Made by a program: the position numbers and the translations under genes
Assembly (NCBI RefSeq): GCF_003020125.1
Contig: NZ_PYFW01000007.1
Location: forward strand, 186,001-250,000
Source of the DNA: Bradyrhizobium sp. MOS003
GTDB lineage: Bacteria > Pseudomonadota > Alphaproteobacteria > Rhizobiales > Xanthobacteraceae
DNA: 64,000 nucleotides
Direction: 5' to 3'
The notes under the pieces: model-generated
What the model saw: the letters and a program-made list of their open reading frames with translations, nothing else
The model's database searches: none
Told to the model about the DNA's origin: nothing
Shown here: piece after piece, positions 1 to 8,723 of the stretch
How the letters are laid out: every line of letters starts with the position of its first letter
Position numbering within the stretch: the first letter of the stretch is position 1

Positions 1-659
1 CTGACGAAGCGGGGCGGGTCACGAAGCTCAGCGTGCGCGAGGGCGACGAGGTCAAGGTCGGCGATGCCCTCTATTCCGTCGACGACGATCTTCAGCTCGC
101 CGATCTCAACCAGCAAAAGGCGACGCTTGCCAACGCGCAACAGACCTACGATCGCGCGGCCTCGCTGAGCAAGACTGGCTCGGGCACGCAGGCCAATCTC
201 GATTCCGCGGTGTCCGCCTTGCGCGTCGCGGAAGCGCGGGTGGCGACATCGGAGACGCGAATGGCGCGGCGCAAGGGCTTTGCGCCCGTCGCCGGCACCA
301 TCCAGCAGATCTATTTCCGCGAGGGCGAGATGGTGGCGGCGCAGCGTCCGGTGCTGTCGATCATGCCGCCCGGCAACATGAAGCTGCGCTTCTTCGTGCC
401 GGAGACCGCGCTGCCGAAGCTTGCAATCGGCGATACGGTGCGCATCTCCTGCGACAATTGCGCGGCCGATCTCACCGCAAAGATCTACTTCATAGCGACC
501 TCGGCCGAATACACCCCGCCTGTCATTTACAGCCTCGATGAGCGCAACAAGCTGGTCTATCTGATCCAGGCGCGGCCGTCGCGCCCCGACGCGCTGCGGG
601 TCGGACAACCGATCGACGTCTATCTCAATCCGAAGACCCCGGTGGCGGACAAGCGATGA
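1..659 (+). CDS. HlyD-family membrane fusion protein (5' partial)
   Basis: Periplasmic adaptor subunit of an ABC-type exporter. It would link the inner-membrane ABC transporter encoded by the next two genes to the outer envelope. The window opens inside the gene: reading starts at base 3 and only the last 218 residues are visible, so the N-terminal membrane anchor is missing. The visible part has one half of a lipoyl/biotinyl-like fold (GRVTKLSVREGDEVKVGD), then a Gln/Ala/Leu-rich alpha-helical hairpin (about residues 45-90). The returning lipoyl half follows (FAPVAGTIQQIY), then a beta-barrel segment (KLRFFVPE). The stop codon overlaps the next start in an ATGA, indicating one operon. The family is clear; the exported substrate cannot be told. 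Confidence 0.88.
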   Translation, partial: DEAGRVTKLSVREGDEVKVGDALYSVDDDLQLADLNQQKATLANAQQTYDRAASLSKTGSGTQANLDSAVSALRVAEARVATSETRMARRKGFAPVAGTIQQIYFREGEMVAAQRPVLSIMPPGNMKLRFFVPETALPKLAIGDTVRISCDNCAADLTAKIYFIATSAEYTPPVIYSLDERNKLVYLIQARPSRPDALRVGQPIDVYLNPKTPVADKR

Positions 660-1588
660 ACGGCGACAACGGCATCGCAATCGACGTCAAGGGGCTGACC
701 AAATCGTTCGGCGGCCGCGAGGTCGTGCACGATCTGTCGATGCAGGTGAAGCGCGGCTCGATCTACGGCTTCCTTGGCCCCAACGGATCGGGCAAGACCA
801 CGACCATCCGTATCCTCTGCGGACTGCTCACGCCCGACAGCGGCGAGGGCACCTGTCTCGGCTACGACATTTTGCGCGACGCCGAAAAGATCAAGCGCCA
901 GGTCGGATACATGACCCAGCGCTTCAGCCTGTACCAGGACCTATCGGTGCGCGAGAACCTTGAATTCGTGGCGCGGCTCTACGGTCTCGCCGACGCGCGC
1001 GGCGCCGCGCGCGACATGGTCAAGCGGCTCGGACTATCCGGGCGCGAGGAGCAGCTGGCGGGCGAACTCTCCGGCGGCTGGAAGCAAAGGCTGGCGCTGG
1101 GGGCCTGTACGCTCCCCAATCCGCAATTGCTGCTGCTGGACGAGCCGACGGCGGGCGTCGATCCCAAGGCGCGGCGCGATTTCTGGAACGAGATCCACGC
1201 GCTCGCGGCCGATGGCCTCACCGTATTGGTCTCCACCCATTACATGGACGAAGCCGAGCGTTGCCATGAGATCGCCTACATCGCCTACGGCCATCTGCTC
1301 GCGCACGGCACGGTCGAGCAGGTGATCGCGAAATCCGCGCTGACGACCTATACTGTAACGGGCGAGGGGCTGAACGAGCTCGCTGCCGCGCTCACCGGCA
1401 AGCCGGGGATCGACATGGTGGCGCCGTTCGGCACCTCGCTGCACGTCTCGGGGCGCGACGTTGCCGCGCTCGAAGCCAGCATCGCGCCCTGGCGGGCAAA
1501 GAGCGGCTTGCACTGGCACCAATCGTCGCCGTCGCTGGAAGACGTGTTCATCGAACTGATGGGTCGCTCCAAGGACAATTTCCAATGA
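656..1588 (+). CDS. ABC-2 type transporter ATP-binding protein
   Basis: ATPase subunit of an ABC-2 type exporter, like YbhF or drug/antibiotic exporter ATPases. It powers the permease encoded next. In 310 residues it shows Walker A (GPNGSGKTT, residues 41-49), a Q-loop (GYMTQRFSLY), a slightly variant signature (LSGGWKQRLALG, Trp in place of the usual Gln), Walker B with catalytic Glu (LLLLDEPTAGVDP) and the switch His (STHYMDEAERC). The C-terminal 80 residues form the extension common in this subfamily. ATGA overlaps join it to the adaptor gene upstream and the permease downstream. Substrate is unknown. Confidence 0.93.
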   Translation: MNGDNGIAIDVKGLTKSFGGREVVHDLSMQVKRGSIYGFLGPNGSGKTTTIRILCGLLTPDSGEGTCLGYDILRDAEKIKRQVGYMTQRFSLYQDLSVRENLEFVARLYGLADARGAARDMVKRLGLSGREEQLAGELSGGWKQRLALGACTLPNPQLLLLDEPTAGVDPKARRDFWNEIHALAADGLTVLVSTHYMDEAERCHEIAYIAYGHLLAHGTVEQVIAKSALTTYTVTGEGLNELAAALTGKPGIDMVAPFGTSLHVSGRDVAALEASIAPWRAKSGLHWHQSSPSLEDVFIELMGRSKDNFQ

Positions 1589-2748
1589 GTGCCGTCGACC
1601 CTCCCGCGCCGCGCCGCGAAATCCGTGAGCGCTTTGGTTTCCTGCGGCGTTCTTATGCGATGCTGATCAAGGAGTTCATCCAGCTCAAGCGCGACCGCGT
1701 GTCGTTCGCGATGATCGTGATGCTGCCGGTGATGCAGCTGATGCTGTTCGGCTATGCCATCAACACCACGCCGCACCATCTGCCGAGCGCGGTGCTGCTG
1801 CAGGAGGACTCCGATCTCGCCCGCTCGATCCTGAAAGCTCTCGAGAACACGGCCTATTTCCGCTTCCTCCACGAAGTCCATGATGTCGAGGATTTCGACA
1901 ACCTCCTGAAATCCGGCAAGGTGTTGTTCGGCGTGGAGATCCCGCGCGGCTTCGAGCGCGCGGTGCGGCGTGGTGACAGGCCGGCGCTGCTGGTCGCGGC
2001 CGATGCGACCGATCCGGTGGCCGCCAGTGCGGCGATCGGTTCGCTCGGTATGGTCGTGCAGACCGCGCTCAAGCACGATCTCTATATCGGCGATCCCCCG
2101 GAGATGCCGTTCGAGATCCGCGCACACGCCCGCTATAACCCGGCCGCATCCTCCAGTCTCAACATCGTGCCGGGTCTCGTCGGCACAATCCTCACCATGA
2201 CCATGCTGATCTTCACTGCGCTGTCGGTCACGCGCGAGGTCGAGCGCGGCACCATGGAGAGCCTGCTCTCGATGCCGATCAAGCCGGTCGAGGTGATGTT
2301 CGGCAAGATCGTGCCTTACGTGCTGGTCGGTTTCCTGCAGGCCTTCCTCATCATCGGCATCGGCGTCGGCCTGTTCGGCGTCCCGGTGCTCGGCAATCTG
2401 TTCCTGCTGGCACTGCTCTCGACACTGTTCATCACCACCAATTTGTCGATCGGCTACACGATCTCCACCGTGGTGCAGAACCAGCTCCAGGCCATGCAGA
2501 TGTCGATGATGTTCTTCCTGCCAAGCATCCTGCTGTCCGGCTTCATGTTCCCATTCGCGGGCATGCCGACCTGGGCGCAATATGTCGGCGAATGCCTGCC
2601 GCTGACCCACTACCTGCGCATCGTCCGCGCCATCATGCTGAAGGGGGCGAGCATGCAGAACTTGCACTTCGACACGCTGGCGCTGGCAGCCCTGATGCTG
2701 CTGGCCATGACCATCGCCGTGACCCGCTTCCGCCGCACGCTGGATTGA
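1585..2748 (+). CDS. ABC-2 type transporter permease
   Basis: Membrane subunit of the same exporter, 387 residues, of the YbhS/YbhR or ABC2_membrane type. One transmembrane helix lies near residues 43-65 (MIVMLPVMQLMLFGYAI). A large extracytoplasmic domain follows (about 65-195), then five or six hydrophobic helices in the C-terminal half, including the characteristic stretch ending in TREVERGTMESLLSMPI at about residues 213-230. It overlaps the ATPase gene by ATGA. With HlyD and ATPase this makes a complete HlyD-ABC-ABC2 export operon. A second permease gene, seen in the YbhFSR arrangement, is absent here; the pump may be a homodimer. Confidence 0.93.
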   Translation: MSAVDPPAPRREIRERFGFLRRSYAMLIKEFIQLKRDRVSFAMIVMLPVMQLMLFGYAINTTPHHLPSAVLLQEDSDLARSILKALENTAYFRFLHEVHDVEDFDNLLKSGKVLFGVEIPRGFERAVRRGDRPALLVAADATDPVAASAAIGSLGMVVQTALKHDLYIGDPPEMPFEIRAHARYNPAASSSLNIVPGLVGTILTMTMLIFTALSVTREVERGTMESLLSMPIKPVEVMFGKIVPYVLVGFLQAFLIIGIGVGLFGVPVLGNLFLLALLSTLFITTNLSIGYTISTVVQNQLQAMQMSMMFFLPSILLSGFMFPFAGMPTWAQYVGECLPLTHYLRIVRAIMLKGASMQNLHFDTLALAALMLLAMTIAVTRFRRTLD

Positions 2749-2776
2749 GGCACAATGCCTTCGGAATCGAGGGCAA

Positions 2777-4084
2777 ATGGTCAGGTTTGCGAGCAGGAAG
2801 ACGCGGCACCAGGCCGTGCTGTCGGAGGATTTCGAGCGCGAGCTGACGCGGGAGGTGTTGCGCACCGAGCTCTTGCGGGTGCGGGCACTGATCCTGACGG
2901 GCTGCATCATGATGCTGCTGCTCACCTCGATTTATTTGATCGACCCCGGCGTGGTGAACCGGGTGTGGCGCGGTTCGGACGGGATTGTCGCGGTCTATGC
3001 TCTACTCGCCGGTTTCATTCTGTTCGAGGTCTGGGTCCACACCCAGATCAGACAGAACCTGCGGCTCGATCGCGACGTACCGGTCGTCAGACGCTATATC
3101 GGCACGCTGATCGAGACGTCGCTGCCCACGGTGATCCTGATCCTGCAAACCCGCACCATGGGCGCAAGCCAGGCGCTCGGTTTCGCCGTGCCGCTCATGT
3201 ACTTCATCTTCGTCATCCTCTCGACCCTGCGGCTCGATTTCTGGCTCTCCGCATTCACCGGTTTCGTGGCTGCAGCCGGGCTTCTGTCCGTCGCGCTGTA
3301 CTACAATTCGGCGGACGAGGCCGGCGATCCCCTGATCTATTTCCACGCCGTGCGCAGCGTCGTCATCCTGATCTGCGGCGTGCTGGCGGGCGCCGTCGGC
3401 GCGCAGCTGCGCCGCCAGTTTGCCGCGAGCATCGCGGCGGCCAACGCACGCGACCGGGTGACGAACCTGTTCGGCCAGCATGTCTCTCCGCAAGTGGTGG
3501 AGCGCCTGATGGCGGCGGGAACCACGGGGGGCGGAGACGTTCGCCGCGTTGCGGTGATGTTCGTCGATTTTCGCGGCTTCACGGCGGGCGCGCAGTCCCG
3601 CACTCCGCAGGAGGTGGTCGACCGGCTCGACGGCGCCTTTGCAGTGCTGGTGGACATTCTCGATCGTCAGGGCGGCATCGTGAACAAGTTTCTCGGCGAT
3701 GGCTTTCTCGCCTTGTTCGGCGCGCCGCTGGAGGCCTCAGACGCGGCGCAGCGTGCCGTTGCCGCGGGCCGCGAGATGCTGAGCGCGATGGACCGCATCA
3801 ACGCGCAGACGAGCTGGCCGCTTCGCATCGGTATCGGCATTCATTTCGGCGAGGTCGTCGCCGGCAATATCGGCTCGCCCCGGCGCAAGGAATATACCGT
3901 GATCGGCGACACCGTGAATTTCGCCTCGCGGTTGGAAGCCCTCAACAAGGAGTTCGGTTCGCAGCTCCTGATTTCCGCGACCGTGCGCGAGGCGCTGGGC
4001 AACGACGGTGACGATGCCGTTGCGCTCGGTGAGGTCGAGGTGCGCGGCTATGAGCGGAAGGTGGCGGTGTTTCAACTCGGATAG
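2777..4084 (+). CDS. Membrane-anchored adenylate/guanylate cyclase
   Basis: Class III nucleotide cyclase of 435 residues that would make cAMP (or cGMP). The N-terminal half carries about six hydrophobic helices (residues 30-205), a putative membrane sensor module. A linker and a class III catalytic domain follow (about 240-435). The first metal-binding Asp sits in VMFVDFRGFT, the second in the GDGFLALFG turn, and a purine/ribose region in GDTVNFASRLEALN. It starts 28 bases after the ABC permease stop, so it may be cotranscribed, though it is not functionally tied to export. A second, differently built cyclase lies at 10232-12133. Nucleotide specificity was not established. Confidence 0.9.
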   Translation: MVRFASRKTRHQAVLSEDFERELTREVLRTELLRVRALILTGCIMMLLLTSIYLIDPGVVNRVWRGSDGIVAVYALLAGFILFEVWVHTQIRQNLRLDRDVPVVRRYIGTLIETSLPTVILILQTRTMGASQALGFAVPLMYFIFVILSTLRLDFWLSAFTGFVAAAGLLSVALYYNSADEAGDPLIYFHAVRSVVILICGVLAGAVGAQLRRQFAASIAAANARDRVTNLFGQHVSPQVVERLMAAGTTGGGDVRRVAVMFVDFRGFTAGAQSRTPQEVVDRLDGAFAVLVDILDRQGGIVNKFLGDGFLALFGAPLEASDAAQRAVAAGREMLSAMDRINAQTSWPLRIGIGIHFGEVVAGNIGSPRRKEYTVIGDTVNFASRLEALNKEFGSQLLISATVREALGNDGDDAVALGEVEVRGYERKVAVFQLG

Positions 4085-4212
4085 GGCGCGCCTCTTGCAT
4101 CGGCGATTGCTCCGATTGCTCCGAATTTTGGGGCATGACGAGTGATGTTTTCGGCTTGTAGACTGCGCGCGATGCGGCCGTTCGCGGCCGCGATTTGCAT
4201 GAGGAAGAGACG

Positions 4213-5127
4213 ATGCAGCGCCGCTACATCACCGCCGACGTGTTCACCGATCGCGCCTTCGGCGGCAACCAGCTCGCCGTGGTGCTCGACGCCGGCGGGC
4301 TCACGACAAAGCAGATGCAGGCGGTCGCGACCGAGTTCAACTATTCCGAGACCACCTTTGTGCTGCCGCCGCGCGACAAGGCCAATGATGCCGAGGTGCG
4401 CATCTTCACGCCGGTGCGGGAGCTTCCCTTTGCCGGCCATCCGAATGTCGGGACCGCTTTCGTGCTGGCGAGTCTCGCCAGTGAGTCGAAGCCGCGTTTG
4501 CTGTTCGAGGAGAAGGCGGGGCTCGTGCCGGTCGACATTCGTCGGGAGCAAGGCAAGGTGGTCAGCACCGAATTGACCGCTCCGCAGCCGCTGTCACGAC
4601 TGGCGGAAATTTCCGCCGCTGACATTGCGGCCTGCATCTCATTGACTGCCGATGACATCAGGACCGATCGCCACGCGCCGCAGGTCGTTGGCGTCGGCAC
4701 GCCTTTCCTGGTGGCGGAGCTGCATTCGCGCGATGCGCTGAAGCGGGCAAGGCCGGATGCGGCCGCCTTCGGCAGGGTGCTTCCGCGTGACGGTGCGTTC
4801 TCCGTGTGGTTCTACACGCGGGACGTTGGCGCGGCGGAGGCGCCTTGCGATATCCAGGCGCGGATGTTCATGCGCGGCACCAGCGGTTTCGCCGAGGACC
4901 CCGCCACCGGCAGCGCCACGGTTGCCGCGGCTGCACTGTTCGCCGACCTCGATCCCGTGCGCGATGGCGAACTCAGGCTCACCGTCGGCCAGGGCTTTGA
5001 CATGGGCAGGCCGAGTATCCTGCTGACGCGCGTGCGCAAGCAGGACGGCAAGATCGTCTCGGCGCATGTTGGTGGGCAATGCGTGCAGATGATGGAGGGG
5101 ACGTTCCGGCTCGCGGGCGAGGGCTGA
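4213..5127 (+). CDS. PhzF family isomerase/epimerase
   Basis: Member of the PhzF phenazine-biosynthesis-like family, a diaminopimelate-epimerase fold used by varied isomerases. Physiological substrate is unknown; no other phenazine genes are nearby. Features seen: N-terminal RRYITADVFTDRAFGGNQLAVV, the catalytic-type Glu46 in NYSETTFV, RIFTPVRELPFAGHP, and the C-terminal repeat with RMFMRGTSGFAEDPATGSA. The ATG at 4213 is chosen because a GAGGAAGAGA ribosome site lies immediately upstream; an in-frame ATG six codons earlier (4195) overlaps that site. Length 304 residues is normal for the family. Confidence 0.9.
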   Translation: MQRRYITADVFTDRAFGGNQLAVVLDAGGLTTKQMQAVATEFNYSETTFVLPPRDKANDAEVRIFTPVRELPFAGHPNVGTAFVLASLASESKPRLLFEEKAGLVPVDIRREQGKVVSTELTAPQPLSRLAEISAADIAACISLTADDIRTDRHAPQVVGVGTPFLVAELHSRDALKRARPDAAAFGRVLPRDGAFSVWFYTRDVGAAEAPCDIQARMFMRGTSGFAEDPATGSATVAAAALFADLDPVRDGELRLTVGQGFDMGRPSILLTRVRKQDGKIVSAHVGGQCVQMMEGTFRLAGEG

Positions 5128-5140
5128 GCTCCATCCATCG

Positions 5141-5223
5141 TCATGCCCGGGCTTGTCCCGGGCATCCACGTCTTGGCCACAGGGAAGAAGAACGTGGATG
5201 GCCGGGACAGGCCCGGCCATGAT
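5141..5223. repeat. Intergenic palindromic repeat, family A copy 1
   Basis: Imperfect palindrome: TCATGCCCGGGCTTGTCCCG at the left and GGCCGGGACAGGCCCGGCCA then TGA at the right, with smaller nested palindromes. Near-identical copies occur at 44365-44450 and 61796-61882, with a variant at 53725-53798. This copy sits just after the phzF-like stop and before the convergent DUF488 gene, so its hairpins could serve as a bidirectional transcript end. Confidence 0.85.
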
Positions 5224-5234
5224 GGAGAATTCCG

Positions 5235-5696
5235 TCAGACCTGCCGCCCAACCAAATTCCGCACCGCAACCGCATCGCGCTCCTCGATGAGCTCCGCAAT
5301 CATCTGGCGGTGGCAATGGGTGTGGTCGCGCTCGTAGCAGAGCAGGCATACGGGGCCCGCCTTCTTCACCAGCGCCGAGAGCTCGTCCATCGCCTCTTTG
5401 GCCTCCGGCGACTTCAGTTGCTTTGAGAAGATCTTCTCCAACAAATCATATTGCCCGCTGCGCGCAGCGAGGCGACCTTCCTTCGGCGTGCCGAGCGCAG
5501 CGAGGTGGACATAGGCGATGCCGCGTGCGTCCAGGCCTGCCGACAGCTGCTTCTTGGAAAATCCCGGGCGCCGTGACGACGTCACCGCGCGCACGTCGAC
5601 CACGAGCTTGACGCCGGCCTGTTCGAGTTCGTCCAGCACCGCCTTGGGCGGCGTCTGCTCATAGCCGATGGTGAACAGCTTCTTCGCCTTTGCCAT
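5235..5696 (-). CDS. DUF488 domain-containing protein
   Basis: Uncharacterised DUF488 family protein, 153 residues. It begins with the family signature FTIGYEQTPPKAVLDELEQA and LVVDVRAVTSSRRPGFSK. Near the C-terminus it has the conserved Cys/His cluster (VCLLCYERDHTHCHRQMIAELI split over about residues 118-140) typical of the family. A GAGGTGG ribosome site precedes the ATG at 5696. It lies eight bases after the DUF72 gene stop on the same strand, so the two form one transcription unit. DUF488 and DUF72 are often neighbours; neither has a secure biochemical role. No membrane segment or signal peptide is seen. Confidence 0.88.
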   Translation of the reverse strand: MAKAKKLFTIGYEQTPPKAVLDELEQAGVKLVVDVRAVTSSRRPGFSKKQLSAGLDARGIAYVHLAALGTPKEGRLAARSGQYDLLEKIFSKQLKSPEAKEAMDELSALVKKAGPVCLLCYERDHTHCHRQMIAELIEERDAVAVRNLVGRQV

Positions 5697-5704
5697 GGCC
5701 CACC

Positions 5705-6541
5705 TCAGCTCACCCTTGCGATTAATTCCATGGCGCCGGCGGGCGCGCGCACCTTGCCTTCGTGGATGACATAGGCGAACACGTCGCGCGGTTCTTTCTT
5801 CGGCTTGGTCTTGTCGATTTTGGGCAGGTCGTCCGGTTCACCGCCCGAAGCCCAGGCCTGAAGGCGCTCGGCCCAGGCATCGAGCTGCTTCGGCGGATAG
5901 CAGGTCTTGATCTCGTCATTGCCCTTCTGCAGGCGGGCATAGACGAAATCGCCGGCGACATCGGCGATCGCCGGATATTTGCCGTGTTCGGCGAACACGA
6001 CGGGCGTCTCGAATTCGCGGATCAGCGCCACGAAGTCCGGCGTGCAGAAGCTGTCGTGGCGGACCTCGACGACATGGCGCAATGCGCGTCCCTCGAGCTT
6101 GCGCGGCAACAGCTCGAGGAACTTGCCGAAATCGGCGCCGTCGAATTTCTTGGTCGGCGCGAACTGCCACAGCACCGGCCCGAGATGGTCGCCGAGTTCC
6201 AGCACGCCTGAATCATAGAACCGCTTGATGGAATCGCCTGCTTCCGCCAGCACCCGACGGTTGGTGGCGAAACGCGGTCCCTTCACCGAGAACACGAAGC
6301 CGTCGGGTACCTCGCTCGCCCATTTGCGAAAGCTCTCCGGCTTCTGCGAGCCGTAATAGGTGCCGTTGATCTCGATCGAGGTCAGTTTCGAAGCGGCATA
6401 GGACAGCTCCTTCGCCTGCGTCAGCTTCTCCGGATAGAACACGCCGCGCCAGGGCTCGAAGGTCCAGCCGCCGACGCCGATGAAGATGTTGCCTGATTTC
6501 TTGGACGCGGTTTTTGCTTTGGCCACGGAGGGATCTCGCAT
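5705..6541 (-). CDS. DUF72 domain-containing protein
   Basis: DUF72 (YecE-like) protein of 278 residues with a predicted TIM-barrel fold. It starts with the family pattern FIGVGGWTFEPWRGVFYPE, then SSKLTSIEINGTYY-like (here ASKLTSIEINGTYYG). FVFSVKGPRFATNRR and an ELGDHLGPVLWQFAP segment follow, then VEVRHDSF. Its function is not established; a nuclease or sugar-binding role has been guessed for the fold but nothing here proves it. The first in-frame ATG (6541) has no strong ribosome site, so a start a few codons downstream is possible. It is first in a two-gene unit with the DUF488 gene. Confidence 0.9.
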   Translation of the reverse strand: MRDPSVAKAKTASKKSGNIFIGVGGWTFEPWRGVFYPEKLTQAKELSYAASKLTSIEINGTYYGSQKPESFRKWASEVPDGFVFSVKGPRFATNRRVLAEAGDSIKRFYDSGVLELGDHLGPVLWQFAPTKKFDGADFGKFLELLPRKLEGRALRHVVEVRHDSFCTPDFVALIREFETPVVFAEHGKYPAIADVAGDFVYARLQKGNDEIKTCYPPKQLDAWAERLQAWASGGEPDDLPKIDKTKPKKEPRDVFAYVIHEGKVRAPAGAMELIARVS

Positions 6542-6643
6542 CGACGTGGAGGGGATGCGTCATCCTAATCAAACCAGTTGTGATTGGCCAGTTGCTGCGT
6601 CCGGTCTAAGGTCGCTCTGTGATCTGCGATAAGGGAGAAAAAG

Positions 6644-7024
6644 ATGCGGATGCTGATGCTGGGAGCGGCGCTCGTCATGATGACATCTGCTGCCATGATT
6701 TCTCCGATCATGGCGGATGATGACGATACGAAAGGCGCGCAGAAGCTCGCCATGCAGGGCCGCGACGATTACTGGCATTGCCTGGCGCGGGAATATTCGC
6801 GCGACACCAATCAGGGAATGTCGCAGCAGGATTTTGGCCGCTCGGTCGCGGGCGCTTGTCCGTCGGAGCGGCAATATTACCGGGTGGCGCTGCTCGACTA
6901 TCTCACCACGCAATATCCCGATATCGATGCCGGCGCCCATCTCGCCACCGCGAACAGGGCGGTGGAGGCCGCGCAGAAGGACATCGTGACAGCCTTCGTC
7001 AAGCAGAGGCCGCCGTCGAAATAG
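6644..7024 (+). CDS. Small exported protein of unknown function
   Basis: I do not recognise this family. The protein has 126 residues with a clear Sec signal peptide (MRMLMLGAALVMMTSAAMIS, cleavage likely around Met-Ala-Asp at 24-25). A mature domain of about 100 residues contains two Cys (WHCLAREYS and GACPSERQYY) that could form one periplasmic disulfide. An AGGGAGAAAAAG ribosome site lies just before the ATG. It is divergent from the DUF72 gene and stands alone. Likely periplasmic. Confidence 0.75.
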   Translation: MRMLMLGAALVMMTSAAMISPIMADDDDTKGAQKLAMQGRDDYWHCLAREYSRDTNQGMSQQDFGRSVAGACPSERQYYRVALLDYLTTQYPDIDAGAHLATANRAVEAAQKDIVTAFVKQRPPSK

Positions 7025-7137
7025 CGAGTGGCGAGCAGGGCAGACGCCGGCGCCGTCTCATTCGGCGCCCAGCGCCCTTCCGGCTCAGCGCGCATCCGTG
7101 ATATCAGGAGGCCTATCTGGAACAGGGATGGGTTTCC

Positions 7138-7341
7138 ATGGCGTCTGAGTCGGTGGGGGGCATTTTGGGCGCGATCGTTGCCGCGGTCGTGCTTGCGGTC
7201 GCTGTCGTGTTCGGGCCGATCGGCCAGTACGGCAAGCCGCCCAAACCGGCGAAAGTCGAGCCGGCTCCGGCTGCGGCACCCGCAGCCCCCGCCGCGCCCG
7301 CGCCGCGCGGGCCAATCATCCGGGAAGTGCCGAACCAATAG
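7138..7341 (+). CDS. Small single-pass membrane protein with Pro/Ala-rich tail
   Basis: Predicted 67-residue protein: a short polar N-terminus, one hydrophobic helix (about residues 8-28, GGILGAIVAAVVLAVAVVFG) and then a Pro/Ala/Lys-rich tail (KPPKPAKVEPAPAAAPAAP). Small proteins of this build are common in Bradyrhizobium genomes. An AGGAGG lies about 30 bases upstream, rather far; GGGATGGGTTTCC directly precedes the ATG, so the start is uncertain. No function can be assigned. Confidence 0.5.
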   Translation: MASESVGGILGAIVAAVVLAVAVVFGPIGQYGKPPKPAKVEPAPAAAPAAPAAPAPRGPIIREVPNQ

Positions 7342-7583
7342 GACTCAGAAATCGTCGTTTTCGCCCCTTGCGAAGCGATCTCGTCATTCCCATCTAGTCT
7401 TTAACGGCGACGTTGAGCGAAAACTCCGGCGCTGGGACGACCTTGGAATAGCTTAAGGCTTGCGCCGGATGTACGCGCAGCCCGCCATTCCGGGGTCGTT
7501 GGCATTTTTGGGCCCCTTTTAGGGCATTCCCCACAGAACCACCGGCTTGGCAGCGCAGGACGCGGCGGATATACGCTGCCGTC

Positions 7584-8717
7584 ATGAATGAAGCGATCAG
7601 ACCGGGCTCCGACTCTCCTTTGCAGGCTCTTGAAGGGCCGGAACTGTCGGTCATCGTCCCGACCTTCAACGAACGCGACAATGTCGCTGTGTTGTACCGG
7701 CGGCTGGAGGCGACACTCGGCAGCGTGGCCTGGGAGGTCGTGTTCGTCGACGACAATTCGCCCGACGGCACCTGGGACGTCGTGCGCGCGCTGGCGCAGC
7801 AGGACAGCCGCGTGCGCTGTATCCGCCGCATCGGCCGCCGCGGCCTGTCCGGGGCCTGCATCGAGGGCATCCTGGCGTCCAGCGCCCCCTATGTGGCCGT
7901 GATCGACGCCGACCTCCAGCACGACGAGACGCAACTGCCGAAGATGCTGTTGCTGCTCGCAAGCGACGAGGCCGACCTCGTGGTCGGCAGCCGCTACATC
8001 GAGGGCTACAAGACCGAGGGTTTCAACAAGCAGCGCGCCGGCGCCAGCGCGCTGGCGACGGAATTCGCCAGGAAGATGCTGCGGGTCGAGATAGCGGATC
8101 CCATGAGCGGCTTCTTCATGATCCGCCGCGATCGTTTCGAGCAGCTCGCGCCGAAGCTCTCCGTGCATGGCTTCAAGATCCTGCTCGACGTCGTCGCGAC
8201 CGCACACGGCGGCTTGCGGGCGGTCGAGATTCCCTACACTTTCGGCGCCCGCCAGCACGGCGAGAGCAAGCTCGATTCCATGGTCGCGCTCGACTTCCTC
8301 GGCCTCGTGCTGGCCAAGCTGAGCAACGACATCGTCTCGCTGCGCTTCATCCTGTTCGCGATGGTCGGCGGCATCGGCCTCGTGGTGCATCTCACCACGC
8401 TGTTCATCGGACTTCAGCTATTCAAGGCGCCGTTCGCGGAAGCGCAGGCCGCCGGCGCCATCGTCGCCATGACCAGCAATTTCATCCTCAACAACTTCCT
8501 CACCTATCGCGACCAGCGGCTGAAGGGCTTTGCGCTGCTGCGCGGCCTCATCGCTTTCTACATCGTGTGCAGCGTCGGCCTGCTCGCCAATGTCGGCGTC
8601 GCCTTCTCGGTCTACGACCAGGAGCCGATCTGGTGGCTGGCCGGCATGGCCGGAGCGCTGATGGGCGTGGTGTGGAACTACGCGATGTCAGGCCTGTTCG
8701 TCTGGCGCAAGAAATAG
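7584..8717 (+). CDS. GT2 glycosyltransferase fused to GtrA-like membrane domain
   Basis: Glycosyltransferase of the dolichyl/undecaprenyl-phosphate sugar synthase type (DPM1-like), 377 residues. It would move a hexose from a nucleotide sugar to a polyprenyl phosphate at the cytoplasmic face. The N-terminal GT2 domain (about 13-240) has SVIVPTFNERDN, the nucleotide-binding FVDDNSPDGT and the metal-binding DADLQHDE. The C-terminal 130 residues hold four hydrophobic helices with LRFILFAMVGGIGLVVH and SNFILNNFLTYRD, typical of GtrA flippase-like domains. The next gene, six bases downstream, is a GT39 enzyme that would use the lipid-linked sugar. Together they may glycosylate lipid A, hopanoids or another envelope lipid. 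Confidence 0.92.
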   Translation: MNEAIRPGSDSPLQALEGPELSVIVPTFNERDNVAVLYRRLEATLGSVAWEVVFVDDNSPDGTWDVVRALAQQDSRVRCIRRIGRRGLSGACIEGILASSAPYVAVIDADLQHDETQLPKMLLLLASDEADLVVGSRYIEGYKTEGFNKQRAGASALATEFARKMLRVEIADPMSGFFMIRRDRFEQLAPKLSVHGFKILLDVVATAHGGLRAVEIPYTFGARQHGESKLDSMVALDFLGLVLAKLSNDIVSLRFILFAMVGGIGLVVHLTTLFIGLQLFKAPFAEAQAAGAIVAMTSNFILNNFLTYRDQRLKGFALLRGLIAFYIVCSVGLLANVGVAFSVYDQEPIWWLAGMAGALMGVVWNYAMSGLFVWRKK

Positions 8718-8723
8718 CGCGAT